Positions 18,016 to 26,989 are shown, counted from the stretch's first letter. The stretch: 64,000 bases of DNA from Archangium gephyra (GCA_003243425.1 QFQP01000016.1:62001-126000); one strand, 5' to 3'. The notes: generated by a model from the letters alone, not told the origin. Translations and numbers: made by a program.

Positions 18016-20654
18016 CACAGAGACGCCTTGATGCCGAGAACCGGCAAGATCGGGAGACCGGGCACTTCGTATTCCTTGCGTGACCGGTAGTCGTAGAACG
18101 TCGCTTCGACGTTGGCCTGGTTGTAGACGTTCTGAACGTCCAGGTAGATGGCGAGCGTCCACGACTGAAAGACGAAGTTCTTGTCGAGGCGCAGGTCGAG
18201 TTGATGGAAGTCCTTGATTCGCGCCGCACCTGCCGGCCCGAACCGGCCGCTGTACGAGTTCGAATCGATCTGCAGGATGTCGTACTCGTGAATGAGCGCC
18301 GACTTGGGGCGGCCGGTGACGTAGCGGAAGCGCGCGCCGAACTCGAAGCCCCAGGGCAGCTTGACGCTGCCGACCGCGGTGAGAATGTGCGTCTGATCGA
18401 ACGCCGACGGCACGTAGTCGTCGCCCGAGCCCGCGCGCCGCTCTTCACTGCGATTGAACGTGTAGGCAATCCACCCGAAGAAGTACTTGCTGACTTCATG
18501 GCGCAGCATGACTTCGACGCCGTAGGCGCGACCCAGACCGAGGTTCGCTGAACGCGAGCGCGTCACCGTTCCATCGGGGTTCACGATGTCGATGCCCGGC
18601 GAAACGATGTTGTCGAACCGCCGGTTGAAGAAGCCGGTCACGTCCACATTGATCAAGTCGGTGAAGCGGTGCGAGACGCCGAGCGAACTCTGAAACGCAC
18701 GCTCGTAGGTGAGCGCCGGCGTGCCGAAGGGAGCATTGGCGAGGTCAGCGGCGCTCGGCGGTTGCGTGAACAGACCCACCGAGCCCTTGATGGCCGTGGT
18801 GTCGAGCAGCTGGAAGCGCGCAAACAAGCGAGGGTCGGCCGCGTCGCGCGTCTGCCCGTTGATGTACGCATGACTGACGCGCAAGCCCGGCGTGGCCGTG
18901 AACTTGCCGATGTTGACGTCGGCCTCGGCGTACAGCGCGCCGTCGAAAGCGGGCAGCATCATCGAGATGCGTTGCACCTCTGCCTTCGGATCGGCACCCG
19001 GGAACGCCACGTAGTCAAAGCCCTCGATGGACGGCAGCTCCGCGGAGCCCACGAGCGTGCGCTGGAAGATGTCGGTACCCGCACGCACCGTGAAGAACTC
19101 GTTGAGGTCGACGGACAGATCGGCGCGCAGCCCCGCGGTGTACTGATCGGCGTTCAAGGTCGCAGGCCCGAAGGCGACCCGCGCGAGGTCGAGGCCCACG
19201 TAGGGCGTCACCTTGAAGGTCGTCTCACCCTTCTTGTAGGCCCACGTGCCCATGAGGCGATGAAACGTGGTCGCGGTGTCGACCGTCACGTCGCGATTAC
19301 GCCCTCCACCTGAAGCGATGAGCCGCAGGCGGTCGTCGGAGCCGAAGGCGAACAGCGAGAACTGGTTCTGCCCGTCGACCAGCTTTTCACCCTTCTTGCC
19401 GCCGACGTCGAGGCGCACCTGGTAGTCCCAGTACGCGGGCAAGACCAGCAGCGCCCCGCCCTGCGGGTCTTGCGGCAGGACGAGCGGAATGAGCGCGTCG
19501 ACGTAGCTCCGGCGCGCAGCGACCGCGACCGACGCGTCTTTCCCCAGCGGCGCTTCGACGAACAGGCTCGCATCGAGGAAGTCGACCTTCGCCACGCCGT
19601 GCCAGGTGTCCGACGCGCCTTTGCGACTCGTCACGTCGACCACGCCGCCGACTGCGCGGCCGTAACGCGCGCCGAAACCGCCGGGGAAGAAGTCGATGCG
19701 ATCCAGGAACTCGCCGTTCACGATCGACGGGCCACCGGCGAAGTGGAAGAGCAACGGAATCTCGACGCCGTCGAAGAACGTGAGCGTCTGATTGGGGTTT
19801 GCGCCACGAACGATGAGCTGGCCGAGCCCGAACGGCGCGCGCGCCACACCGGGGAAGTTCTGGATGACGCGAATCGGGTCACCGAACGAGCCGGGCACCT
19901 TCTGCGCTTCTTGACGAGAGAGCGTGCGGCGAACGACTTCCTTCTTGTCCTTCTGGCCGCGAATGACGGTCTGGTAGCCGACGACCTTCGGCAGCAGGAA
20001 GTACTTCACCTCCCGGGTCTCACCGGGCTCCAGCACCTCTTTGGTCTGAAAGAGCTCGTACTCGGAGCTCGAGACGCGCACGGCGCATTCGCCAGCCACC
20101 ACGTCGAGCGCGAACTTTCCTTCGTCGTCCGAGTACGCCTCGCGCTCCTCGGCGCTGTCGCAGCGGATGATGGCCCCGGGCACGAAGCCGCGCGCGCCGC
20201 GAACGTTGAGCGTGCCCATCAACTTCGCGTTGGGAGCGCCGGCGTCGACGGCCTCGGGGACGCCCGCGTCTTCGGGCACCTTGAGCACGAAGTTGTAGAC
20301 GTATTCGATCTGGACGACGGCCGGTTTGAAGTCGACCTCAGCGGGCGTGAAGATGAACTGCTTCACCGCTTCGACCGCTGCCTCATCGAAGCCCTGCCCG
20401 ACCGGCTCGACCACCTTCGCGGTCATCACCAGACCGTCGGCGCCGATCGTCACCGCGAGGCGGACCCGCGCCGTGAGGCCCTGCGCCTGAGCTTCAGCGG
20501 GGTACACCGCTTCGACGAACTGGAGCAGCTCGGGGGCCTTCGTGAGCACCGGAATGTGAACGCCTGCGTCCACTTCCTTGTAACGGCTGGTCTCTTCGAA
20601 AGCGTGTGCGGCCGTGATGGTCAACAGGCCGAGAAGAAGTCCAAAGGAGCGCAC
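18015..20654 (-). CDS. TonB-dependent receptor with N-terminal TonB_C domain
   Basis: 879 residues from the GTG at 20654, chosen because the signal peptide (RSFGLLLGLLTITAAHA) begins there; the longer frame overlaps the divergent Trm112 start. Order: a TonB C-terminal-like domain (about 30-110; YPAEAQAQGLTARVRLAVTI and FDEAAVEAVKQFIFTPA), a carboxypeptidase-regulatory-like fold (about 150-225), the plug (DPIRVIQNFPGVARAPFG, QLIVRGANPNQT) and a 22-strand-type barrel ending near the C-terminus. It should sit in the outer membrane and import an unknown ligand. The fused TonB_C domain on the receptor itself is unusual outside myxobacteria and relatives. Confidence 0.88.
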   Translation of the reverse strand: MRSFGLLLGLLTITAAHAFEETSRYKEVDAGVHIPVLTKAPELLQFVEAVYPAEAQAQGLTARVRLAVTIGADGLVMTAKVVEPVGQGFDEAAVEAVKQFIFTPAEVDFKPAVVQIEYVYNFVLKVPEDAGVPEAVDAGAPNAKLMGTLNVRGARGFVPGAIIRCDSAEEREAYSDDEGKFALDVVAGECAVRVSSSEYELFQTKEVLEPGETREVKYFLLPKVVGYQTVIRGQKDKKEVVRRTLSRQEAQKVPGSFGDPIRVIQNFPGVARAPFGLGQLIVRGANPNQTLTFFDGVEIPLLFHFAGGPSIVNGEFLDRIDFFPGGFGARYGRAVGGVVDVTSRKGASDTWHGVAKVDFLDASLFVEAPLGKDASVAVAARRSYVDALIPLVLPQDPQGGALLVLPAYWDYQVRLDVGGKKGEKLVDGQNQFSLFAFGSDDRLRLIASGGGRNRDVTVDTATTFHRLMGTWAYKKGETTFKVTPYVGLDLARVAFGPATLNADQYTAGLRADLSVDLNEFFTVRAGTDIFQRTLVGSAELPSIEGFDYVAFPGADPKAEVQRISMMLPAFDGALYAEADVNIGKFTATPGLRVSHAYINGQTRDAADPRLFARFQLLDTTAIKGSVGLFTQPPSAADLANAPFGTPALTYERAFQSSLGVSHRFTDLINVDVTGFFNRRFDNIVSPGIDIVNPDGTVTRSRSANLGLGRAYGVEVMLRHEVSKYFFGWIAYTFNRSEERRAGSGDDYVPSAFDQTHILTAVGSVKLPWGFEFGARFRYVTGRPKSALIHEYDILQIDSNSYSGRFGPAGAARIKDFHQLDLRLDKNFVFQSWTLAIYLDVQNVYNQANVEATFYDYRSRKEYEVPGLPILPVLGIKASL

Positions 20655-20709
20655 GCGGGTCGCGGAGATAGCCGTGACATGAGTCAGCGGCAAGGCTAGC
20701 AACGCGCCC

Positions 20710-20940
20710 ATGGCGCTCGATCCGAAGCTGCTCGAGATTCTCGCGTGCCCCGAAGACAAGGGTCCGTTGCTCTACTTCGCTGGCGAGAACACGCTCTACA
20801 ACCCGCGGTTGAAGCTCAAGTACCGCATCGACGACGACGTGCCCCAGATGCTCGCCGAAGAGGCAAAGAAGGCCGATTCTGCCGAAGACGCACGGTTGAC
20901 CGAGCTCGCTCGCAGCGCCGGCATCACGCCCAACTTCTAA
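20710..20940 (+). CDS. Trm112-family zinc-ribbon-like protein
   Basis: 76 residues. The start MALDPKLLEILACPEDKGPL is the family signature (LLEILACPxCKGPL), with the second Cys of the usual CPxC replaced (CPED), followed by YRIDDDVPQML, the typical I-x-x-x-I-P-x-ML-like block. Homologues activate methyltransferases. The gene is 3 bp upstream of tatD, so the two form an operon with probable coupling. Confidence 0.9.
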   Translation: MALDPKLLEILACPEDKGPLLYFAGENTLYNPRLKLKYRIDDDVPQMLAEEAKKADSAEDARLTELARSAGITPNF

Positions 20941-20943
20941 GCC

Positions 20944-21750
20944 GTGATCGACACGCACTGTCATCTCGACGTGCCGCGCTTCGACGCGGATCGTGAAGAA
21001 GTGTTGTCACGTGCGTGGGCGGCGGGTGTGACGGGAATGGTGGTGCCGGCGATCGGCCCCGACAGCTGGGAAGCGCTGCTCGAGTGGCCGCGACGTGACG
21101 CCCGGGTTCAGGTGGGCCTCGGAATTCATCCGCAGCTCTTGCCCGAGTTGAACCCCGCCGACGACGACACGCATCTGGCGACGCTGGACGAGCTGCTGGG
21201 CCGTGGCGGCGCCGTCGCGGTCGGTGAGTGTGGGCTCGATGGGCCGAGTGAGACCGGCGCGCCGATGGAGCGGCAGTTGCGCGTCTTCGACGCACACCTC
21301 CAGCTTGCGGTGAAGCACGGTCTACCGTTGCTCGTGCACTGCTATCGCGCCCACCCGCATCTGATTCGGTACCTGAAGGACCACCCGATTCCTCCGGCGG
21401 GGCTTCTGATGCACTCGTATTCAGGTTCGGCGGACCTGACGCCGAAGTACGTGAGCGCCGGCTGCCACTTCTCGCTCGCAGGGCCCGTGAGTTTCCTCGA
21501 GGCCCGTCGGCCAATCGAAGCGCTCAAGGTGATCCCCGTGGATCGCCTGATGGCCGAGACGGATGCGCCGGATCAAGCACCCCACCCGCATCGCGGCACG
21601 CGAAACGAACCGGCGCACCTCCCTCTCGTCATCGACGCGATGGAACGGGCCCTGAATCAGCCGCTGCGCGACGTGTTGCTGGCGAACACCCATCGGTTCT
21701 TCAAGGCCTGGAAGTCCCCCTCGCCCCACCGGGGAGAGGGTTTGGGGTGA
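20944..21750 (+). CDS. tatD: TatD-family metal-dependent hydrolase
   Basis: 268 residues starting at GTG 20944. TIM-barrel amidohydrolase fold with metal ligands in DTHCHLD (H5, H7), the GECGLDG Glu, the VHCYRAH His, MHSYSGS and AETDAPDQAPHPHRG. Family members are 3'-5' exonucleases or deoxyribonucleases. The last codons (SPSPHRGEGLG) are encoded by a REP-like palindrome, so the natural C-terminus is probably near KAW and the repeat has been absorbed into the reading frame. Operon with Trm112, followed by tcdA. Confidence 0.92.
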   Translation: MIDTHCHLDVPRFDADREEVLSRAWAAGVTGMVVPAIGPDSWEALLEWPRRDARVQVGLGIHPQLLPELNPADDDTHLATLDELLGRGGAVAVGECGLDGPSETGAPMERQLRVFDAHLQLAVKHGLPLLVHCYRAHPHLIRYLKDHPIPPAGLLMHSYSGSADLTPKYVSAGCHFSLAGPVSFLEARRPIEALKVIPVDRLMAETDAPDQAPHPHRGTRNEPAHLPLVIDAMERALNQPLRDVLLANTHRFFKAWKSPSPHRGEGLG

Positions 21751-21755
21751 GGCGC
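21714..21755. repeat. REP-like palindromic element overlapping the tatD 3' end
   Basis: The sequence around CCCTCGCCCC...GGGGAGAGGG followed by TTTGGGGTGAGG matches the widespread proteobacterial REP-like palindrome whose translation gives PSPHRGEGLG. It covers the last 11 codons and the stop of tatD. No second copy was noticed in this window. Confidence 0.65.
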
Positions 21756-21780
21756 CAGCTGCGCTAAGCGCCTCCCCGTC

Positions 21781-22632
21781 ATGCAGCTCGAAACCACTGT
21801 TCCTGCCGTCGTTCCCGAAGCCCCCGTCGAGAAGCCCTTTCGCCTGCACCGTCGTTTCGACCGCACGGGCCGGCTGATCGGAGACGCAGGCATGAAACGT
21901 CTGCACGGCGCGCGCGTGATCGTCTTCGGAATGGGAGGCGTGGGCAGTTACGCAGTCGAGGGCCTCGTGCGCTCAGGCGTCGGCCACCTCACGCTGGTCG
22001 ATTTCGATGTGGTCTGCGTCACGAACTCCAACCGCCAGTTGCACGCGACGGTGAGCACGGTCGGCAAGTCGAAGGCGGAGCTGATGGCGCAGCGCTGCAA
22101 GGCGATCAACCCAGAAGTCTCGGTGACGCCGATCGTCGAGTTCTACAGCGAGGAAACGTCCGAAAAGATGCTCGAGGGCGAGTGGGATTACGTGGTCGAC
22201 GCAATCGACAACGTGAAGGCCAAGCTGCACCTGCTCAACCAGTGCGTGCAGCGGAAGATCCCGGTCGTGTCCTGCATGGGCGCAGCGGGCCGGCTGGACC
22301 CGACGTACATCCGCGTGGACGACCTGTGCGAGACGCACATGGATCCGTTCGCGAAAGACGTGCGCAAGCTGCTCAAGCGCAAGTGGGGCATCGACACCAA
22401 CAAGCCGACGGGCATCACTGCGGTGTTCTCGATCGAACCTCGGCGAGATCCGTACGACCTCAAGTACGACGAAGCGACTGGTGGCTTCATGTGCGTGTGT
22501 CCGCACGGCGACAACGAGCACCACTCGTGTGATCACCGAAATCAGATCGACGGCTCGGTTGCTTTCGTGACCTCGATCTTCGGCATGCAGATCGCCGGCG
22601 TCGTCGTTCGCCGCATCGCGCAAGGCCGATGA
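21781..22632 (+). CDS. tcdA: tRNA threonylcarbamoyladenosine dehydratase
   Basis: 283 residues, ThiF/MoeB/E1-like superfamily. The nucleotide-binding GMGGVGSYAVEGLVRSG is followed by the Asp of TLVDFDVV, the TNSNRQLHA Arg finger, and the TcdA/CsdL-type tail HRNQIDGSVAFVTSIFGM. TcdA dehydrates t6A37 of tRNA to cyclic ct6A. There is an extension of about 30 residues at the N-terminus; the alternative start at the ATG 21892 (MKRLHGARVIVFG) would remove it. Cotranscription with trm112-tatD is likely because the gap is 30 bp. Confidence 0.9.
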   Translation: MQLETTVPAVVPEAPVEKPFRLHRRFDRTGRLIGDAGMKRLHGARVIVFGMGGVGSYAVEGLVRSGVGHLTLVDFDVVCVTNSNRQLHATVSTVGKSKAELMAQRCKAINPEVSVTPIVEFYSEETSEKMLEGEWDYVVDAIDNVKAKLHLLNQCVQRKIPVVSCMGAAGRLDPTYIRVDDLCETHMDPFAKDVRKLLKRKWGIDTNKPTGITAVFSIEPRRDPYDLKYDEATGGFMCVCPHGDNEHHSCDHRNQIDGSVAFVTSIFGMQIAGVVVRRIAQGR

Positions 22633-22671
22633 AGCGCCGTCGCTGAACGACGAAGAAGGTCCGGTCTCATC

Positions 22672-22932
22672 GTGTGGCGAACGACGCTCGCCGACATCGT
22701 CGGCGCATCCGTGCGCGACGATTTCGAGTTGCAGACGAAGATCCCCGGCGTCGACGCGCCAACCGCGGAGTTCGCCGCGCACCTGCGCGCGTCCGTGTCC
22801 GACTGCGGCGAGACGCTGGTCGAGCTGCCCGAAGAAACCTTCCTGCACGTGCTCTCGACCTCTGGGCTGAAGAGTCAGGCCGCAGCGACACGGTCATCGA
22901 AGTCGACGTCTTCGAATCCGCCTGAACATTGA
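22672..22932 (+). CDS. Possible small hypothetical protein
   Basis: 86-residue frame starting at GTG, 39 bp after tcdA, with AGAAGG about 12 nt upstream. The first 65 codons have strong G/C third positions like real genes here and read WRTTLADIVGASVRDDFELQ onward. The last 20 codons (Ser/Thr-rich) look like non-coding sequence, so the true protein may be frameshifted or decayed. No family recognised. Shadow frames on the same stretch were rejected. Confidence 0.4.
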   Translation: MWRTTLADIVGASVRDDFELQTKIPGVDAPTAEFAAHLRASVSDCGETLVELPEETFLHVLSTSGLKSQAAATRSSKSTSSNPPEH

Positions 22933-23059
22933 GGTCCGGCACGTGTTGTGACGCCTGTGTCTGCCTCGTGAGCGAACTGGCGGCCGTGTGACGATTTTCG
23001 AATCGTCGGGTCGCGTGGAGCGCCGCCGATGAACGCGCGATGCCGCGCACTGAGAAACG

Positions 23060-23096
23060 AAAACTCCGCTCGCTGCACGTATGCAGAGAGCGGAGT
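23060..23096 (-). terminator. Strong hairpin terminator of the coiled-coil gene
   Basis: Stem ACTCCGCTC/GAGCGGAGT (23063-23071 and 23088-23096) with a second inner stem CTGCA/TGCAG. On the minus strand it is followed by TTTTCGTTT. It lies 32 bp after the stop at 23128. The 195 bp between 22933 and 23127 hold no other feature. Confidence 0.75.
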
Positions 23097-23127
23097 CGTC
23101 ATCACCTCTCAATGTGTCCTTCGCTTT

Positions 23128-23793
23128 TCAGCTGTGAGGGACAGGCGACGGGGACGGAACACTCTCTTCGGAACCAACCGGGTCCTTCGTCGGCTTCTTC
23201 TTCGGAGCAGGCGCGACGCGCCGTACTTCGACGCCGAGGTTCGCGAGCACCGCGCGGCCGAACGCGATCGCCGCAGACAACGCGCGGTACGAATTCGAGA
23301 ACGCGACGATGGCGTTCGCGTGGGCCTCCGTCGCCCGGACGAGTTCGACGGTCGCTGCGCGAGACTGCACGACGATCTCATTGAGTCGCTCCGCGTAGTG
23401 CCGGCCGAAATCGCCGCGCGCGTTGAACGCGCTCACGAGGCCTTCCACGGTGAGCAGCCAGGCATCGTCCTGGTTCGCGAAGTCGGCGATGTCCTCGAAG
23501 CCGAACATGCGGCCAAGACCGATCGACACCTCGATCAGGCTGTCGGAGAGGTCTTCCAACCGCTTCTGCTCAAGCCGGGCCGCGGCAAGTGCAGCGATGG
23601 CACGCTCCGCACCCAGTCGCTCGGCTTGCAGACGCTGCTGAATGGTCGAGATCTGAGCGAACGACTCCTTCGCGTTGCGGTCGTGAAGCGGTTGAAGCGC
23701 TTCAGCGACGACAGACGCAGAAACAGACAGCGGCTCGAAACGGCCGAGCGGGATGTTGGGGAGATTCGGAGCAACCTGCGTTGTGGCGTTCAT
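23128..23793 (-). CDS. Orphan coiled-coil hypothetical protein
   Basis: 221 residues from the ATG at 23793, which has GAAGG 12-16 nt upstream; the 100 codons further upstream in frame lack coding character. Largely helical with Ala/Glu/Arg-rich heptads (about 35-170) and a basic Pro/Lys/Ser tail (PAPKKKPTKDP). No signal peptide, TM segment or known domain. It stands alone between a strong terminator and a roughly 430-bp gap. Function unknown. Confidence 0.7.
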   Translation of the reverse strand: MNATTQVAPNLPNIPLGRFEPLSVSASVVAEALQPLHDRNAKESFAQISTIQQRLQAERLGAERAIAALAAARLEQKRLEDLSDSLIEVSIGLGRMFGFEDIADFANQDDAWLLTVEGLVSAFNARGDFGRHYAERLNEIVVQSRAATVELVRATEAHANAIVAFSNSYRALSAAIAFGRAVLANLGVEVRRVAPAPKKKPTKDPVGSEESVPSPSPVPHS

Positions 23794-24225
23794 CGGGGTC
23801 TTGCCTTCTTTCGTGTGGGGCCGGTTCATTCCGACCTGCGAGACCCATGAGCAGCGTCGGTGCCAAGACCTGTCCTGGCTCATTCCGCGGATTTGCCGTC
23901 GCACACCGTCCGCGCCGAACAACCTCCAGTCCAGATCCAAAGACCGTCTTGGATGGTGCGACCAGCACGTCGGCGAAAGCAGCCGGTTACCCGGTTCGGC
24001 ATTCTCACAACCAAGAGGGGTCTTGGTTCCGGCGTCGGCATGACCGCGATTTCGGCTTCCGTGAGGACTTGCCGGCCATTTCACCCAGGACAACGCGGTC
24101 GACCCGGAAACGAAACGAGCCCGATCAACGTCGACGAGAACGTCACAGCTTCCGTGCGGCGCGGTGCGCGTGCGGTGACGCTCGGAACTGCCTACGAAGG
24201 CGAGAGACGGCCGCGCACGGACACA
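23794..24225. other. Intergenic region without a recognisable gene
   Basis: About 430 bp between two minus-strand genes. Several frames stay open because of the high GC, but none has a start, RBS and coding-like third positions. It presumably holds the promoter of the coiled-coil gene and the 3' end of the ligD transcript. No repeat or RNA gene seen. Confidence 0.5.
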
Positions 24226-26067
24226 TCAGCCGCTGGTCAGCCGTCCCAACGCGGCCTCGATGGAGATCTTCTCGGTCATCAAGGCCGCCATCGGGTCGCC
24301 CAGCTTCTCGAGTCGGGCGATCGCGTTCTTGATCGTGAACTGACGCGGCGTGAGCCCCGGCTTCACCTCTTCCCACAGCAACGGCATCGACACCGGAGCC
24401 GTCGGCAGCGCGCGCACGCAGAACGGCGCTGCGATGAGCCGCCCGGGACCGTTCTGGTACGCGTCGACGTAGATCTTCGACTCGCGCTTCTTCATCACGC
24501 GCTCCGTCGTCGCGATCCTCGGGAAATCGTGCACGAGCAGCGCCGCCAGCACTTCGCCGAGCTGTCGCGCGCCGTCTTCATCGAGCTGGCCCGCCAAAGG
24601 GATCATCACGTGAAGGCCCGAAGAGCCGCTCGTCTTCGCGTACGTGGGAAGCCCCGCGCGTTCACACCGCTCGTGCAGCGCATTCGCCAGAACGATCACG
24701 TCTTCGAAATCATGACCTTTGGGGTCGAAATCGATCACGCACCAGTCCGCGCGATCCAACTGCCCCACTCTGCCCGCCCGCAGGTGCAGCGGCATGGTCG
24801 CCAGGTTCGCGCACCACTCGAGCGTCCGCTCGTCGTCACAGACGATCTGATCGATGTCGCGCTTCTCTTCCTCATTTCGCATCCGCACCGTGCGCACGAA
24901 GTCCGGCGACTTCAGCGGAGCCGCTTTCTGGAAGAAGTTCTTTCCGCGGATGCCGTCCGGGTAACGCGTGAGCATCAACGGCCGGTCACGCAGGTACGGC
25001 AGCAGCCACTTCGAGACGCGCCGGTAGTACTCGACGAGTTCGCCCTTGGTGATGCCGTCGTCTGGGAACAGCACCTTGTCCGCGTTCGAGATCTTCACGT
25101 GCGGCGCCGCTTCGACCGGCGCCGGCACCACGCCGCGCGTCGGCGCCTGACACTCGGTGCAGTGCTTGTCGTCACGAATGCGAATGAACACCGGCTCACG
25201 AACGGCGTGGCCTTCGGGCCAGTTCTTGTAACGGATCTCGATCGCCAGCTCCGGCGTGACCCACTTCATGTCGTTGCCGTCGGGCTGGCCGCCGACAAAC
25301 GCCGGTTTCGGAACCGTGGTCGCCTCGAGCAGGGGCCGCAGCGCCGCGGAGATCTTCGGCGTGATGCCCGCCCCGACCTTCCCCGCGTACACGTAGCGAT
25401 GACCGTCCCAACACGCGAGCACCAGCGCGTTGAAGTCGTCGGCGTAGCCAACGACCGCGAAATCGCCACCGTGTTGCAGCGCCAGCTTGAGCCACGTGTT
25501 GTGCCGCCCTGCCTTGTACGGAGCCGAGAGGTCCTTGGCGACGATGCCCTCGAGATCCTTTGCCTTCACGGCCTCGAGCAGCGCTTCACCTTCCCGCTCG
25601 ACGTGTTCGACTGGAAGAATCCGCTCCGTCTTCGGAAAACGCTCGAACAACCGCGCCTTCCGCTCTCGCAGCGGCTTCTTCCGGAGGTCTCTGCCTTCAT
25701 CCATCAAGAGATCGAACGCGAAGAACACGGCCGGGTTGGCGCGCCGGTTGTTGTCGATCTCCTTCGCGCCGGTGAGTCGACCGCGCTGCAGCAACTTCTG
25801 AAAGATCGGCCGGCCGACCGCGTCTTGAATCACCAGTTCGCCATCGAGAACGAAGTCACCCCCGGGTAGCGCGGCGATGGCCTCGGTGATCTCCGGGAAC
25901 TGTCGAGTCGCCTCGGTGCCGCGACGAAGAATCAGCCGCACCTTTCCGGCGATCCGCTCCGCAAGCAGGCGAAACCCGTCGAACTTCAGCTCGAAAGCCC
26001 ACCCGTCGCGCGTGAACGCCTTCTGAATCGGTTCGGCGAGCTGAAGCTGAATGTCGTCGGCGTTCAT
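24226..26067 (-). CDS. ligD: NHEJ DNA ligase D (ligase plus polymerase domains)
   Basis: 613 residues from the ATG at 26067; the longer frame runs through the ku gene and is spurious. The N-terminal ATP-dependent ligase has the nucleotidyl-lysine motif ELKFDG (K28), FVLDGELV, LEGIVAKD and the OB-fold (about 200-300). After a linker (about 305-325) comes the archaeo-eukaryotic-primase-type polymerase domain: ISNADKVLFP, LTRYPDGI, the catalytic DFDP, and TSGSSGLHVMIPL. The phosphoesterase domain found in the Pseudomonas and Mycobacterium enzymes is missing. It repairs double-strand breaks with Ku, encoded divergently 36 bp away. Confidence 0.95.
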   Translation of the reverse strand: MNADDIQLQLAEPIQKAFTRDGWAFELKFDGFRLLAERIAGKVRLILRRGTEATRQFPEITEAIAALPGGDFVLDGELVIQDAVGRPIFQKLLQRGRLTGAKEIDNNRRANPAVFFAFDLLMDEGRDLRKKPLRERKARLFERFPKTERILPVEHVEREGEALLEAVKAKDLEGIVAKDLSAPYKAGRHNTWLKLALQHGGDFAVVGYADDFNALVLACWDGHRYVYAGKVGAGITPKISAALRPLLEATTVPKPAFVGGQPDGNDMKWVTPELAIEIRYKNWPEGHAVREPVFIRIRDDKHCTECQAPTRGVVPAPVEAAPHVKISNADKVLFPDDGITKGELVEYYRRVSKWLLPYLRDRPLMLTRYPDGIRGKNFFQKAAPLKSPDFVRTVRMRNEEEKRDIDQIVCDDERTLEWCANLATMPLHLRAGRVGQLDRADWCVIDFDPKGHDFEDVIVLANALHERCERAGLPTYAKTSGSSGLHVMIPLAGQLDEDGARQLGEVLAALLVHDFPRIATTERVMKKRESKIYVDAYQNGPGRLIAAPFCVRALPTAPVSMPLLWEEVKPGLTPRQFTIKNAIARLEKLGDPMAALMTEKISIEAALGRLTSG

Positions 26068-26103
26068 TTTTGACTCTGCGGGTATGCCATTACGGTACCG
26101 GCC

Positions 26104-26988
26104 ATGACTGCACGAGCCATGGGTTCCGGAACCATCAGCTTCGGGCTGGTGAACATCCCTGTGAAGGTTTTCTCCGCTACCGAATCGAGCGGGAAGATCT
26201 CCTTCAACCAGCTTCACGCCGAGAAGAAGACGCGACTGAAGCAGCAGATGTACGACCCGGAGACCGGCGAAATCGTCCCCCGCGACCAGATCGTCAAGGG
26301 CTACGAGTACGCGAAGGACCAGTACATCATCATCGACGACGCCGAACTCGAGAAGCTCGAGATGGCCACTTCGCGGTCGATGGACATCACCGAGTTCGTG
26401 CCGCTCGACTCGGTCGACCCGCTCTACTTCGAGAACGGCTACTACCTGGGCCCCGACAAGGGCGCTGAGCGCGCGTACAAGCTGCTCGCGGCTGCGCTCG
26501 CCGACGCGCGCTATGCCGCGGTCGCCAAGTACGTGGCGCGTGGCAAGCAACAGCTCGTGGTGTTCCGCCCGCTCGATGGCGCCATCGTCATGCAGCAGCT
26601 GCGCTACGGCGACGAAGTGAAGCAGCTGAGCGAGATTCCGATTCCCGACGCGACGGTGAGTGACGCAGAGCTCGGTCTGGCCAGGCAGTTCATCAACGCA
26701 CTCGCGAGGCCCGAGTTCGACATTCACCAGTACAAGGACGAGTACCGCGAGAAGCTGCGCGAGCTGCTCGACAAGAAGGTGAAGGGCGAAGAAGTCGACC
26801 TCACGCCCGCGCCGGCGCCTGCCGCGAAGGTCGTCGACCTCATGGAGGCGCTCAAGGCGTCGCTGGCGCGCAATTCGGGAGCTGCACCGGCCGCAAAGGC
26901 CGAGGAGACCGAGCGCAAGCCGCCCAAGCGCGCACCGGCGTCTGAAGAAGCTGCTGCCCCTGCGAAGAAGAAGAAGGCAAAAGGTTGA
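26104..26988 (+). CDS. ku: NHEJ end-binding protein Ku
   Basis: 294 residues. The family start MGSGTISFGLVNIPVKVFSATE is followed by the bridge region and PLYFENGYYLGPDKGAERAYKLL, as in bacterial Ku homodimers. Residues about 250-294 form a basic Lys-rich tail (KKRAPASEEAA, KKKKAKG) that in the family aids DNA binding and ligase recruitment. Two possible starts exist: ATG 26104 and ATG 26119 (MGSGTISF); the first is used. The transporter gene follows with its GTG inside the overlap region, so ku and the transporter are cotranscribed. Confidence 0.95.
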   Translation: MTARAMGSGTISFGLVNIPVKVFSATESSGKISFNQLHAEKKTRLKQQMYDPETGEIVPRDQIVKGYEYAKDQYIIIDDAELEKLEMATSRSMDITEFVPLDSVDPLYFENGYYLGPDKGAERAYKLLAAALADARYAAVAKYVARGKQQLVVFRPLDGAIVMQQLRYGDEVKQLSEIPIPDATVSDAELGLARQFINALARPEFDIHQYKDEYREKLRELLDKKVKGEEVDLTPAPAPAAKVVDLMEALKASLARNSGAAPAAKAEETERKPPKRAPASEEAAAPAKKKKAKG

Positions 26989-26989
26989 T

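Noticed and set aside
23794..24093. 100-codon N-terminal extension of the coiled-coil protein
   Set aside because: Poor coding character and a good RBS with ATG at 23793.
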